From positions 4,154,001-4,218,000 of the forward strand of contig OZ255631.1 of the NCBI GenBank assembly GCA_965276835.1: a DNA stretch of 64,000 nucleotides, written 5' to 3'. The notes below the pieces were generated by a model, which was not told where the DNA came from, did no database searches, and saw only the letters and a list, made by a program, of their open reading frames with translations. How positions within the stretch are numbered: the first letter of the stretch is position 1; the number at the start of each line of letters is the position of its first letter. Source of the DNA: BOG-932 sp965276835 (GTDB lineage: Bacteria; Pseudomonadota; Alphaproteobacteria; BOG-932; Roseiterribacteraceae). A program made the position numbers and the translations under genes. Positions 27,862-36,085 of the stretch are shown in pieces.

Positions 27862-29541
27862 CTACCGGGTCAGCGGCTTGTATTTGATCCGATGCGGGTT
27901 TTCGGCCTCGGCGCCCAGGCGGCGCTTGCGGTCCGCCTCGTAGTCGCCGTAGTTGCCCTCGAACCACACAACCTCACTGTCGCCTTCGAAGGCCAGGATG
28001 TGGGTCGCCAGCCGGTCCAGGAACCAGCGGTCGTGGCTGATGACCACGGCGCAGCCGGCGAACTGTTCCAGCGCCTCTTCCAACGCGCGCAACGTCTCCA
28101 GGTCCAGGTCGTTCGTCGGTTCGTCCAGCAGCAGCAGATTCGCGCCTGACTTCAACATTTTCGCCAGATGCACACGATTGCGCTCGCCGCCCGACAATGC
28201 GCCGACGCGCTTCTGCTGATCAGGTCCCTTAAAGTTGAAGGCCGAGACATAGGCGCGGCTTGGCATCGTGCGCTTGCCCAGCTCAATCATGTCCTTGCCG
28301 TCTGAAATTTCTTCAAAGACGGTGTTCTTGCCCTCCAGCGTGTCGCGGGACTGGTCGACATAACCCATCTTGACCGTCTCGCCGACCCGGAACACACCGC
28401 CGTCGGCCTTCTCCTGGCCCGTGATCATCCGGAACAATGTCGTCTTGCCGGCGCCGTTCGGTCCGATCACGCCGACGATACCGCCGGGCGGCAGCTTGAA
28501 ATCAAGGCCGTTGATCAGCAGGCGGTCGCCATAGCCCTTCACAAGATGATTGGCCTCAACCACGAGATCGCCCAGGCGCGGCGGCGTCGGAATGACGATC
28601 TGCGCGTCACCCGCCGGTCCGTCACGGTTTTCCGCCAGCATCGATTCATAGGCTGAAATACGCGCCTTGGACTTGGCCTGACGGGCCCGCGGGGAGGCGC
28701 GAATCCACTCCAGTTCGGACGCCAAGGCCTTTTGCCGGGCCCCTTCCTCACGCGCCTCCTGCGCCAGCCGTTTCTGCTTCTGCTCCAGCCAGGATGAGTA
28801 GTTGCCCTCGTAAGGGACGCCCTTGCCGCGATCGAGCTCCAGAATCCAACCTGTGACATTGTCCAGGAAATAGCGGTCGTGGGTCACCAGCACGATGGTG
28901 CCGGCATATTCCCGCAAAGTCCGCTCCAGCCAGGCAACCGATTCCGCATCCAGATGGTTGGTCGGTTCGTCGAGCAGCAGCATGTCCGGCTTTTCGAGCA
29001 ATAGCCGGCACAAAGCGACCCGGCGTTTTTCGCCGCCCGACAGCGTATCGACCTTCGAATCGCCCGGCGGGCAGCGCAACGCGTCCATCGCGATTTCGAC
29101 GGTCCGGTCAAGTTCCCAGGCGTCGGCCGCCTCGATCTTGTCCTGAAGCTCGGCCTGCTCCTCGATCAACTTCATCATCTCGTCGGGGTCTTCGACCTCG
29201 CCCAGCTTCATGGACACGGCTTCGAAGCGATCCAGGATGGCCTTGGTGTCGGCCAGTGCCTCCATGACGTTCTCCTGGACCGTCTTTGTCGGGTCCAGTT
29301 GCGGTTCCTGCGCCAGGTATCCAATCTTGACCCCATCGGCGGCCCAGGCCTCGCCCGAATAATCCTTGTCCAGCCCGGCCAGGATTTTCATCAAGGTCGA
29401 CTTGCCCGAACCGTTCGGCCCCAAAACGCCGATCTTCGCGCCCGGGAAAAAGCTCAGCCACACGCTTTCCAAGATTTTTTTCCCGCCAGGGAAAGTCTTG
29501 GACAGGTCTTTCATCACATAGGTGTATTGGTAGGACGCCAC
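27862..29541 (-). CDS. ettA: Energy-dependent translational throttle protein EttA
   Basis: ABC-F protein that gates the ribosome E-site according to ADP/ATP ratio. 559 residues, start MASYQYTYVMKDLSKTF as in EttA. Two ABC modules: GPNGSGKST / LSGGEKRRVALCRLLL / LLLDEPTNHLD and GPNGAGKTT / LSGGERNRVHLAKML / LLLDEPTNDLD. The arm insertion and the P-site tRNA interaction linker (EWIRASPRARQAKSKARI) are both present, which separates it from the other ABC-F at 3435. Confidence 0.95.
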   Translation of the reverse strand: MASYQYTYVMKDLSKTFPGGKKILESVWLSFFPGAKIGVLGPNGSGKSTLMKILAGLDKDYSGEAWAADGVKIGYLAQEPQLDPTKTVQENVMEALADTKAILDRFEAVSMKLGEVEDPDEMMKLIEEQAELQDKIEAADAWELDRTVEIAMDALRCPPGDSKVDTLSGGEKRRVALCRLLLEKPDMLLLDEPTNHLDAESVAWLERTLREYAGTIVLVTHDRYFLDNVTGWILELDRGKGVPYEGNYSSWLEQKQKRLAQEAREEGARQKALASELEWIRASPRARQAKSKARISAYESMLAENRDGPAGDAQIVIPTPPRLGDLVVEANHLVKGYGDRLLINGLDFKLPPGGIVGVIGPNGAGKTTLFRMITGQEKADGGVFRVGETVKMGYVDQSRDTLEGKNTVFEEISDGKDMIELGKRTMPSRAYVSAFNFKGPDQQKRVGALSGGERNRVHLAKMLKSGANLLLLDEPTNDLDLETLRALEEALEQFAGCAVVISHDRWFLDRLATHILAFEGDSEVVWFEGNYGDYEADRKRRLGAEAENPHRIKYKPLTR

Positions 29542-29695
29542 GAGCGTTCTCCACGCGAAAATTGAGGCTTTGGGGACCCGAGGTTTCTACCTTGCGGGAA
29601 CTTCGGTTGCAAACACGCGGCAAACTTGCGCCGGCCGTATCGAGCGCAGATTGTGCGGCGTCGTTTGCATTCAAGATGTCGAGGGGAAGCTTGCG

Positions 29696-30769
29696 ATGTG
29701 GCCAGAAAGTCGAATCTCCCGCTTGTTTGGAATCACGGTGCCGATCGTGCAGGCACCGATGGCTGGTGAAACCGATCGCCCGGAACTTGCGGCGGCGGTT
29801 TCGAATGCCGGCGGGCTTGGCTCGACCGGCGTCGCCTATCTGCAGCCCGAGGCTGTGCGCCAGCGAATCAAGGATATCCGTCGCCTGACCGATCGGCCTT
29901 TCGGGGTGAATCTTTTCGCACCGACGCCGACCGATAACGCACCTGGAAAACTGGCCCGGGCACGCGAACTGCTCGCGCCATGGCGGGCGCGCTTTGCAAC
30001 GGACGATGTGCCGCCAATTCTGGCAATGCCGGACTTCGATGCGCAGCTTGCCGTGGTCATCGCGGAAAAACCCGCGATGTTGTCCTTCACGTTCGGTTGT
30101 CCAACCGAAGCGCAAGTTTCCGCCGCCAAGGCAGCGGGCATTGTCGTGGCAGGGACGGCGACGACTGTTCCGGAAGCCGAGGCATTCGCCGCAGCGGGTG
30201 TCGATATCATCGTGGCTCAGGGGGCCGAAGCGGGCGCGCATCGCGGCAGTTTTCTTGCGCCTTTCGCCGACAGCATGGTCGGATTGATGGCGTTGATTCC
30301 GTCGATTCTAACGCGGATGAATCTACCGGTCATCGCGGCCGGCGGGATCATGGACGGGCGCGGCATCGCCGCCGCTTTGATGCTCGGCGCCAGCGGCGCT
30401 CAACTGGGCACGGCGTTCCTGGTCACCGACGAAAGTGGCGCCTCGCCCTCCTGGAAAAACGCCATACTGGGCCTAGATTCCGACCAGACTCAGGTCACAA
30501 GAATCTTTTCCGGCCGTCCGGCCCGAGGCATCCGCAATGCGATGATGAGCAACTTGGAACTCCATGTCGAAGAATTGCCAGGATTTCCTGCCATGAATGG
30601 CCTGACCCGTGCCATAAGGAGCGCAGCGGCCAAGGCTGGCGATTCGGATGCACAATCTCTTTGGGCCGGGCAAGGCGCGCCGCTGGCGCGCGCGATGCCT
30701 GCCGGTGACTTGTTGCGGGTCCTTTCGTCCGAAACGGCTCAAAGGTTGAACGAGGGTTATCAAGGATGA
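29696..30769 (+). CDS. Nitronate monooxygenase
   Basis: FMN-dependent TIM-barrel enzyme oxidising alkyl nitronates, related to 2-nitropropane dioxygenase. Motifs: VQAPMAGETD at the N-terminus, the catalytic-His segment GAEAGAHRGSF, the FMN-phosphate loops AAGGIMDGRG and LGASGAQLGTAF, and IFSGRPARGIRN. I chose ATG 29696, with GAGGGG upstream, over a longer reading. Its stop overlaps the next gene (ATGA), so the pair is coupled. Confidence 0.9.
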   Translation: MWPESRISRLFGITVPIVQAPMAGETDRPELAAAVSNAGGLGSTGVAYLQPEAVRQRIKDIRRLTDRPFGVNLFAPTPTDNAPGKLARARELLAPWRARFATDDVPPILAMPDFDAQLAVVIAEKPAMLSFTFGCPTEAQVSAAKAAGIVVAGTATTVPEAEAFAAAGVDIIVAQGAEAGAHRGSFLAPFADSMVGLMALIPSILTRMNLPVIAAGGIMDGRGIAAALMLGASGAQLGTAFLVTDESGASPSWKNAILGLDSDQTQVTRIFSGRPARGIRNAMMSNLELHVEELPGFPAMNGLTRAIRSAAAKAGDSDAQSLWAGQGAPLARAMPAGDLLRVLSSETAQRLNEGYQG

Positions 30770-31359
30770 GCCGTCCCGGCCTTGCCGTATTCGACCTGGA
30801 TCACACGTTGACCCGGCAGGACAGCTTTCCGATGTGGATCGCTATACTGGTGGGGTGGCGGCGAACCTTGCGCGCCTTTGCAATGGCCGGTTTCGCGGTC
30901 CGCCCCGGACTGTCCGATATCCGGGGCCGCGCGAAGGAAGCCATCCTGCGTTGGTCCGTGCGTGGCGCCACGTTGGCCGAGGCACAGGCCGCCGGGCGGC
31001 TGCTGGGGCAGCGTATTCGCTGGCGCGAGAATGTACTGGCCGCTTTAAACAAGCATAAGGCAGCCGGTTGCTCGATTGTCATCGCCACCGGCGCGCCGGA
31101 ACTCTATGTCGCCCCCTTGCTGCGTGCCGCCGGCATAAAGGCCGATGCAGTGATCGCGACGGAATTGGAAGTGATTGACGGAAAGCTGACTGGCCGGCTA
31201 GCCAGCGAGAACTGCGTGCGCGATGAGAAGGCACGGCGCGTCGCCGAGTGGATTTCCAGCAACGGCCCGTTCAGCGAAAGCTGGGGCTATGGCAATCGCC
31301 CGCACGACCTGGCGATGCTCGACCTGACTGACAACCCGATGGTCATCGAAAAGCACTGA
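30766..31359 (+). CDS. HAD-superfamily hydrolase, subfamily IB
   Basis: Phosphatase-like protein of about 197 residues. Motif I DLDHTLT holds the nucleophile and acid Asp, motif II is IVIATGAPE, and motif III/IV is GYGNRPHDLAML. Related proteins include SerB and PgpC/PGP-C-like phosphatases, so substrate is open. Translationally coupled to the nitronate monooxygenase. Confidence 0.83.
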   Translation: MSRPGLAVFDLDHTLTRQDSFPMWIAILVGWRRTLRAFAMAGFAVRPGLSDIRGRAKEAILRWSVRGATLAEAQAAGRLLGQRIRWRENVLAALNKHKAAGCSIVIATGAPELYVAPLLRAAGIKADAVIATELEVIDGKLTGRLASENCVRDEKARRVAEWISSNGPFSESWGYGNRPHDLAMLDLTDNPMVIEKH

Positions 31360-31369
31360 CCCGAGCCGG

Positions 31370-32143
31370 TCAGATGCGAAGCGCCTTTGGCGTCGGCTTG
31401 TTCGGGCGAAGCTCTACAAAATCGAACGCCGTGCCATCGGGCAAAGCCAGGCAATTGATGATCGCCCTGGCGACATCTCCCGTTGTCATCATGCCGTCGG
31501 ACTCCGGGCCCATGGCCAGCCATTTATGAAAACCGACTTCGGCCTCTTCGGCGCTGAGCGCGGCGCCGAAGGTTGAATCGAATGTGCCCGGGCTGAATGC
31601 GGTCACCCCGATATTGTCGGCCTTGACCTCATTGCGCAGCTCCTCGGTAAAGCGCTCAGCGGCAGCCTTTGTCGCGCCATAGATCGACAGGCATGGAAAC
31701 TCTTCGGGGTGCCGCGCGGTGGCCGAGGTGACGTTGACGATCCTGCCGCCTCCAACCTGCCGCAGATGCGGAATGGCAGCTTGGCTGCCATAGACCACGC
31801 CCAGGAAATTGGCCTTGACCTGCATCATGACCGCCGCCTCGGTCAGGTTTTCGATCCGGCAGACCATGGTCGCGCCGGCATTGTTGATGACGCCGTCCAG
31901 CCGCCCGAATTTTGCAACGACTTGGTCGAATGCGGCGAACATGGCGTCGCGCTCCCCAACATCGACGCCGATGCCGATCGCTGCGTCACCCAGTGAGGTG
32001 GCGGCTACGCGGACGGCATCGGGATCGCGGGCAAAAAGAGCAACCCGCGCGCCGCGTTCAACCAACATTTTCCCGACTAAAAAGCCCAAACCGCGCGACG
32101 CGCCGGTGACGATGAATGCTTTTCCCTCGAACGGCTGCGTCAC
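31370..32143 (-). CDS. Short-chain dehydrogenase/reductase
   Basis: Classical SDR of 257 residues: nucleotide loop TGASRGLG (14-21), NNAG, the catalytic Ser in NVTSATA, and YGATK. The start is a GTG at 32143 with AGGGA eight bases upstream. A longer frame extends back to 32374 but that extra N-terminus is the antisense of tRNA-Thr and is spurious. Substrate unknown. Converges on the HAD gene with 10 bases between. Confidence 0.88.
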   Translation of the reverse strand: MTQPFEGKAFIVTGASRGLGFLVGKMLVERGARVALFARDPDAVRVAATSLGDAAIGIGVDVGERDAMFAAFDQVVAKFGRLDGVINNAGATMVCRIENLTEAAVMMQVKANFLGVVYGSQAAIPHLRQVGGGRIVNVTSATARHPEEFPCLSIYGATKAAAERFTEELRNEVKADNIGVTAFSPGTFDSTFGAALSAEEAEVGFHKWLAMGPESDGMMTTGDVARAIINCLALPDGTAFDFVELRPNKPTPKALRI

Positions 32144-32255
32144 GGCATTTGTCCCTGCTCTAAACGGGCGGCGCTGCCGCCCTGATCGGTTGGCCGGCAA
32201 TCTTTCATGCGCAAAAAATCGGGTCAAATGGTTTCCCGCAAACGAGCGCCGATGC

Positions 32256-32283
32256 TCGACACGCTCTTGCGGTCTGCTATAAG
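32256..32283 (+). promoter_or_regulatory. Sigma-70-type promoter for tRNA-Thr
   Basis: A -35-like TCGACA (32256-32261), a 16-base spacer and a -10-like TATAAG (32278-32283) end 15 bases before the tRNA 5' end. Position and quality make it the likely tRNA promoter; it lies in the upstream region of the oppositely oriented SDR. Confidence 0.6.
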
Positions 32284-32298
32284 GCGGCTTGCCAGCGT

Positions 32299-32373
32299 GC
32301 CGGTTTAGCTCAGCGGTAGAGCAGCGGTTTTGTAAACCGAAGGTCGGGGGTTCAATCCCCTCAACCGGCACCA
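32299..32373 (+). tRNA. tRNA-Thr (anticodon UGU)
   Basis: A complete cloverleaf: acceptor GCCGGTT pairs with AACCGGC, D-arm GCTC...GAGC, anticodon loop TTTGTAA with TGT at positions 34-36, T-arm GGGGGTTCAATCCCC. Discriminator A is followed by an encoded CCA (32371-32373). Confidence 0.97.
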
Positions 32374-32386
32374 CGGCAAACCGGGT

Positions 32387-32641
32387 CTATCCCGCGCTCT
32401 CTGCCTGTTCGAGCAGCATGGCCGCAAGTTGGCGCGCTTGTTCAGGCTTCATCGAAACCTGAAGCCTTTTCCCGCCATTTTTCATTTCCGTTGCTGTTTC
32501 CGCGTAGTTGAGCCTCAAGAGCACAGCGCCGGTAACATTGGCGGTGGTCCATCCCAGCAACGGCCGGTTCACCAGTTGGCCCTTATTATCGGTTTCAAAG
32601 GGATTTGGAACTGCTTTGCCGTCTGGGTCGGTAAAATCCAT
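32387..32641 (-). CDS. Small conserved-looking protein of unknown function
   Basis: 84 residues, acidic with a Lys/Arg patch, no signal peptide or membrane segment. ATG at 32641 has a strong GGAGG about five bases upstream, which is the main support for a real gene. It lies between tRNA-Thr and another small gene of opposite orientation. I recognise no domain. The C-terminal half (MKPEQARQLAAMLLEQAE) looks helical. Confidence 0.62.
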   Translation of the reverse strand: MDFTDPDGKAVPNPFETDNKGQLVNRPLLGWTTANVTGAVLLRLNYAETATEMKNGGKRLQVSMKPEQARQLAAMLLEQAESAG

Positions 32642-32774
32642 GTAGTCCTCCGTTAGCCAAACCAACTAAGCGCGTTCGAAAAAGCGGCGCAATCCGAATT
32701 TTGGGCGCGGTGGTCGATCGGAACCGACAGGGCGAAGGATCGCTTTGTCTATTACCGATAGACAGGAGTGGATC

Positions 32775-33029
32775 ATGATGGGCGATAATCTGAACTCGAC
32801 GCGCGCAGGGCGGAGCATCGAAAATCTCGACAGGCCCAAGAACACGGCAATCGATCCGGGCCAGGGAAACCCCCATGGCCGGAAGATGCCCCACTATAAG
32901 GACGATATTGTCGTGAAAGAAGCCACGGATGCACTCGACCACGTTCAGGTCAGCGGGATCGGGGATATGACCGAGGACGGCCAGGAAGTGCAAACCGTGA
33001 AAAAGCGAAAAGATTCATCATCCGGCTAA
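32775..33029 (+). CDS. Small hydrophilic protein of unknown function
   Basis: 84 residues, highly charged and probably disordered at the ends, with no recognisable domain. AGGAG sits six bases before the ATG at 32775. The two small genes at 32387 and 32775 are divergent and share the intervening 133 bases. It may be stress related, but nothing in the sequence shows it. Confidence 0.52.
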   Translation: MMGDNLNSTRAGRSIENLDRPKNTAIDPGQGNPHGRKMPHYKDDIVVKEATDALDHVQVSGIGDMTEDGQEVQTVKKRKDSSSG

Positions 33030-33444
33030 CCGCGAACGACCTGTGGATAAGTTTGTGGGTATCGCGACACCTTCGCCGGCGTCATCGCGTGACGCTCATT
33101 CGGCGGCCGTCAGCATAAATTCCGTGCGCGGTTTGCTAACTAGTTGATTTCTCTTCGATAACGTAGGCCCTGGAACAGGGAACAAAATTAGACGATTGCT
33201 CGGATGCCTTTCGGCCCGGCAAAATCTTCCGTTCTCACCTGTGTGCACAACTTGATTTAGCGGGGTTGGATGAAAGGCAGTCTGAGGTAAGGCCTCTATC
33301 TCATTGTCTGGCATAGGATTCTCAAGCGAATGGCAACGGCAACGTCATGTTCGTGCTCGCTGGCCCTGTCGAAGGACGGCAGTTATAAACCGCGGAAGAT
33401 GCGCCGAAACGACGGTCGGCACTGCAACAGGATGCCGTGAAACA
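33030..33444. other. 415-base region without a convincing gene
   Basis: No credible coding frame: the longest is a 72-codon minus-strand frame at 33096-33314 without a ribosome site or family resemblance. Composition is less GC-rich around 33120-33310. It probably holds the promoter and leader of the RhaD-SDR gene starting at 33445. Confidence 0.5.
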
Positions 33445-35487
33445 ATGCAAAGCCGGTGGAACGATGGCGAGGCCGAAATGCTTTGCGCGGCCTATGCCGC
33501 CAAGGGTATCAGCAAGGATTTGGCGCTCAGGGTCTACACCTCGCGATTGCTGGGCCAGGATGCATCCCTTGTGCTCCATGGCGGCGGCAACACATCGGTC
33601 AAGACGCGGACCTTAGACCTGTCGGGCGAAGAAACCGACGTGCTGTGCGTCAAAGGCAGCGGCTGGGACATGGGCAATATCGAGCCGCAGGGCCTGCCCG
33701 CCGTTCGCATGGCGCCGTTACTGAAACTGCGCGGCCGCGATACGCTTTCGGACGAGGAGATGGTCCGCCACCAGCGTGCCTATCTGATCGACCCTGGGTC
33801 GCCCAATCCGTCGGTCGAAACTTTGCTCCATGCCTTCCTGCCGCACAAATTCATCGACCATACGCATTCGACGGCGATCCTCAGCATCGCCGATCAGCCG
33901 AACGCGGCTGAATTGTGCGCTGAGATTTTCGGCCGGCGGATGGGGCTGGTCTCATACATCATGCCGGGCTTCGCGCTGGCGAAAAAGGCAGCGGAAGTGT
34001 TCGAGCAGGACCCTTCGGTCGAGGGCCTGATTCTTCTGAAGCATGGTATCTTTACCTTCGGCGATACCGCTCGTGAGGCTTACGAGCGGATGACCCGGAT
34101 GGTGTCGCTCGCGGAGGCTCGGCTGACGCGGGATCGCAAACCCGTGTTTGCGCAAGCCCTGCTGCCAGCCGAAGCACCGTTGCTGGCTGCAATCGCACCG
34201 ATCGTCCGTGGTGCCTGCGGCGGTGGCGAGAACGACGATTGGCGGCGGATGATCCTCGATTTCCGCACCTCGCCGGCGATTCTCGATTATGTGAACGGCG
34301 CGGAACTTGCTCGATACGCGTCCCAGGGCGTCGTCACCCCCGACCATACGATCAGGACGAAGAACATTCCCTTGATCGCACCGGCGGCATCGGGCGACGG
34401 GGCGGCGTTTCGCGCGGATATTCGGCGGGCTTCGGCACAATTTGCCGCTGATTATCAAGCTTATTTCACGCGCAACAATGCGGGCCAGAACCCGCCCAAG
34501 AAGCAGCTCGACCCGCTGCCGCGCGTGGTTCTGGTGCCGAACCTCGGCCTGTTCGGCGTCGGGCGCAGCAAGAAGGATGCGGCGATTGCCGCCGACATTG
34601 CCGTGAACACCGTGACGACGATTACGGATGCGGAGGCGATCGGCCGGTTCGAGGCCCTGCCGGAGAGCGATCTGTTCGATATGGAATATTGGTCGTTGGA
34701 GCAGGCGAAGCTCGGTGCGTCGAAGGAGAAACCGCTGGCCGGCCAAGTGGCCGTCGTGACCGGCGGCGCCGGGGCGATCGGGGCGGCGACGGCGAAACTG
34801 TTCAAGGAAAACGGCGCCGAAGTCGCGGTGCTGGATCTGGACGGTGCGGCGGCTGAGAAGGTCGCGAGATCGCTGGGCGGCATCGGGCTCGCCTGCGACG
34901 TAACGGACCTTGCGTCGGTCCCAGCCGCCTTCGACCGCGTCGTCGAAGCCTTCGGTGGCGTCGACATTCTGGTGTCGAACGCCGGAGCGGCTTGGCAGGG
35001 CAAGATCGGTGCGGTCGACGAGGCGATGCTCAGGCAAAGCTTTGAGCTTAATTTCTTCGCGCATCAACGGGTTGCCCAGGCCGCCGTCGGCATTATGCTG
35101 GCCCAGGGGACCGGCGGCTGCCTGCTGTTCAATGTGTCGAAGCAGGCGATCAATCCGGGGCCGGATTTCGGGCCGTATGGCCTGCCCAAGGCGGCGACCT
35201 TGTTCCTAGCGCGGCAATATGCGGTGGATTACGGGGCGGAGGGCATACGGTCCAATGCGGTAAATGCCGACCGGATTCGCAGCGGTGTGCTGACGCCGGA
35301 GATGATTGCCCAGCGCTCGACCGCCCGGGGCCTCAGCGAAAAAGATTATATGGGCGGCAACCTGCTGGGCCGGGAGGTCACGGCGGATGACGTTGCCCAG
35401 GCATTCCTGCACCAGGCACTGGCGCTGAAGACCACGGCGGGCGTGACGACGGTGGACGGGGGCAACATCGCGGCGGCCCTCAGGTAA
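33445..35487 (+). CDS. Bifunctional rhamnulose-1-phosphate aldolase/alcohol dehydrogenase-type protein
   Basis: About 680 residues with two catalytic parts. The N-terminal class II aldolase/adducin domain shows LVLHGGGNTSVK, and the zinc-ligand pair HTHST with the later HGIFTFGD. From about residue 425 an SDR domain follows: VVTGGAGAIGAA, VSNAGAA, the Ser in FNVSKQA and YGLPKAA. This architecture is known from RhaD-SDR proteins of non-phosphorylating or lactaldehyde-oxidising rhamnose breakdown. No other sugar genes are adjacent. The ATG at 33445 was chosen because homology begins there. Confidence 0.85.
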   Translation: MQSRWNDGEAEMLCAAYAAKGISKDLALRVYTSRLLGQDASLVLHGGGNTSVKTRTLDLSGEETDVLCVKGSGWDMGNIEPQGLPAVRMAPLLKLRGRDTLSDEEMVRHQRAYLIDPGSPNPSVETLLHAFLPHKFIDHTHSTAILSIADQPNAAELCAEIFGRRMGLVSYIMPGFALAKKAAEVFEQDPSVEGLILLKHGIFTFGDTAREAYERMTRMVSLAEARLTRDRKPVFAQALLPAEAPLLAAIAPIVRGACGGGENDDWRRMILDFRTSPAILDYVNGAELARYASQGVVTPDHTIRTKNIPLIAPAASGDGAAFRADIRRASAQFAADYQAYFTRNNAGQNPPKKQLDPLPRVVLVPNLGLFGVGRSKKDAAIAADIAVNTVTTITDAEAIGRFEALPESDLFDMEYWSLEQAKLGASKEKPLAGQVAVVTGGAGAIGAATAKLFKENGAEVAVLDLDGAAAEKVARSLGGIGLACDVTDLASVPAAFDRVVEAFGGVDILVSNAGAAWQGKIGAVDEAMLRQSFELNFFAHQRVAQAAVGIMLAQGTGGCLLFNVSKQAINPGPDFGPYGLPKAATLFLARQYAVDYGAEGIRSNAVNADRIRSGVLTPEMIAQRSTARGLSEKDYMGGNLLGREVTADDVAQAFLHQALALKTTAGVTTVDGGNIAAALR

Positions 35488-36081
35488 GTGCACATCACCC
35501 CAATTGCACGCATCGCTTTACCCCAGTTGGCGGACGATTTAGCCCGCTTCCTCATCGGAAAAGTGGTCGTGCGCGACGTGCCGGGCGATCGTATGATCGG
35601 CCGCATCGTCGAGACCGAAGCCTATCTGCATGACGACCCTGCAGCGCACTCCTTTCGCGGGGAGACGCCGCGCAACCGGTCGCTGTTTCTCGAAGGCGGC
35701 CACGCCTATGTCTACGTGTCTTACGGCATCCACCGCATGCTGAATGTGGCTGCCGGCGCTCGGGGCACCGGGACCGGCGTTCTGATCCGCGCAGTCGAAC
35801 CGCTGGAGGGCATAGCCCTAATGCAGGCGCGGCGCGGGACGGTGGTATTGACGGATCTGGCGCGCGGGCCGGGGCGCGTGGCGCAGGCGATGGACATTAC
35901 GCTGGGGCTGGACGGCATCGACCTGACCCAGCCCGGGCCGCTCTGGCTCGGCAGCATCGACCGGCCGGTAGGCGAGATCGGCGTCAGCATCAGGATCGGT
36001 ATCACCAAGGCCGCCGACTTGCCGCTGCGCTTTTACGAGCGGGGCAGCAGATTTGTCAGCGGCCCGCGAAGGCTGAATTAA
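35488..36081 (+). CDS. Alkyladenine (3-methyladenine) DNA glycosylase, AAG family
   Basis: Base-excision repair enzyme of 197 residues. Family signatures: the catalytic Glu in GRIVETEAY, the AHSFRGETPRNRSLF substrate loop, HAYVYVSYGIHRMLNV and the LARGPGRVAQAM segment. GTG start at 35488 directly follows the stop of the RhaD-SDR gene, with no gap, so the two are probably co-transcribed. Confidence 0.93.
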   Translation: MHITPIARIALPQLADDLARFLIGKVVVRDVPGDRMIGRIVETEAYLHDDPAAHSFRGETPRNRSLFLEGGHAYVYVSYGIHRMLNVAAGARGTGTGVLIRAVEPLEGIALMQARRGTVVLTDLARGPGRVAQAMDITLGLDGIDLTQPGPLWLGSIDRPVGEIGVSIRIGITKAADLPLRFYERGSRFVSGPRRLN

Positions 36082-36085
36082 CGGC

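Noticed and set aside
32144..32374. N-terminal extension of the SDR frame beginning MVPVEGIEPPTFG
   Set aside because: This peptide is the antisense translation of tRNA-Thr and adjoining sequence, a common artefact; the GTG at 32143 with its own ribosome site is the start.
33096..33314. 72-codon minus-strand frame in the gap before the RhaD-SDR gene
   Set aside because: No ribosome site, no family likeness and unlikely residue make-up; treated as non-coding.
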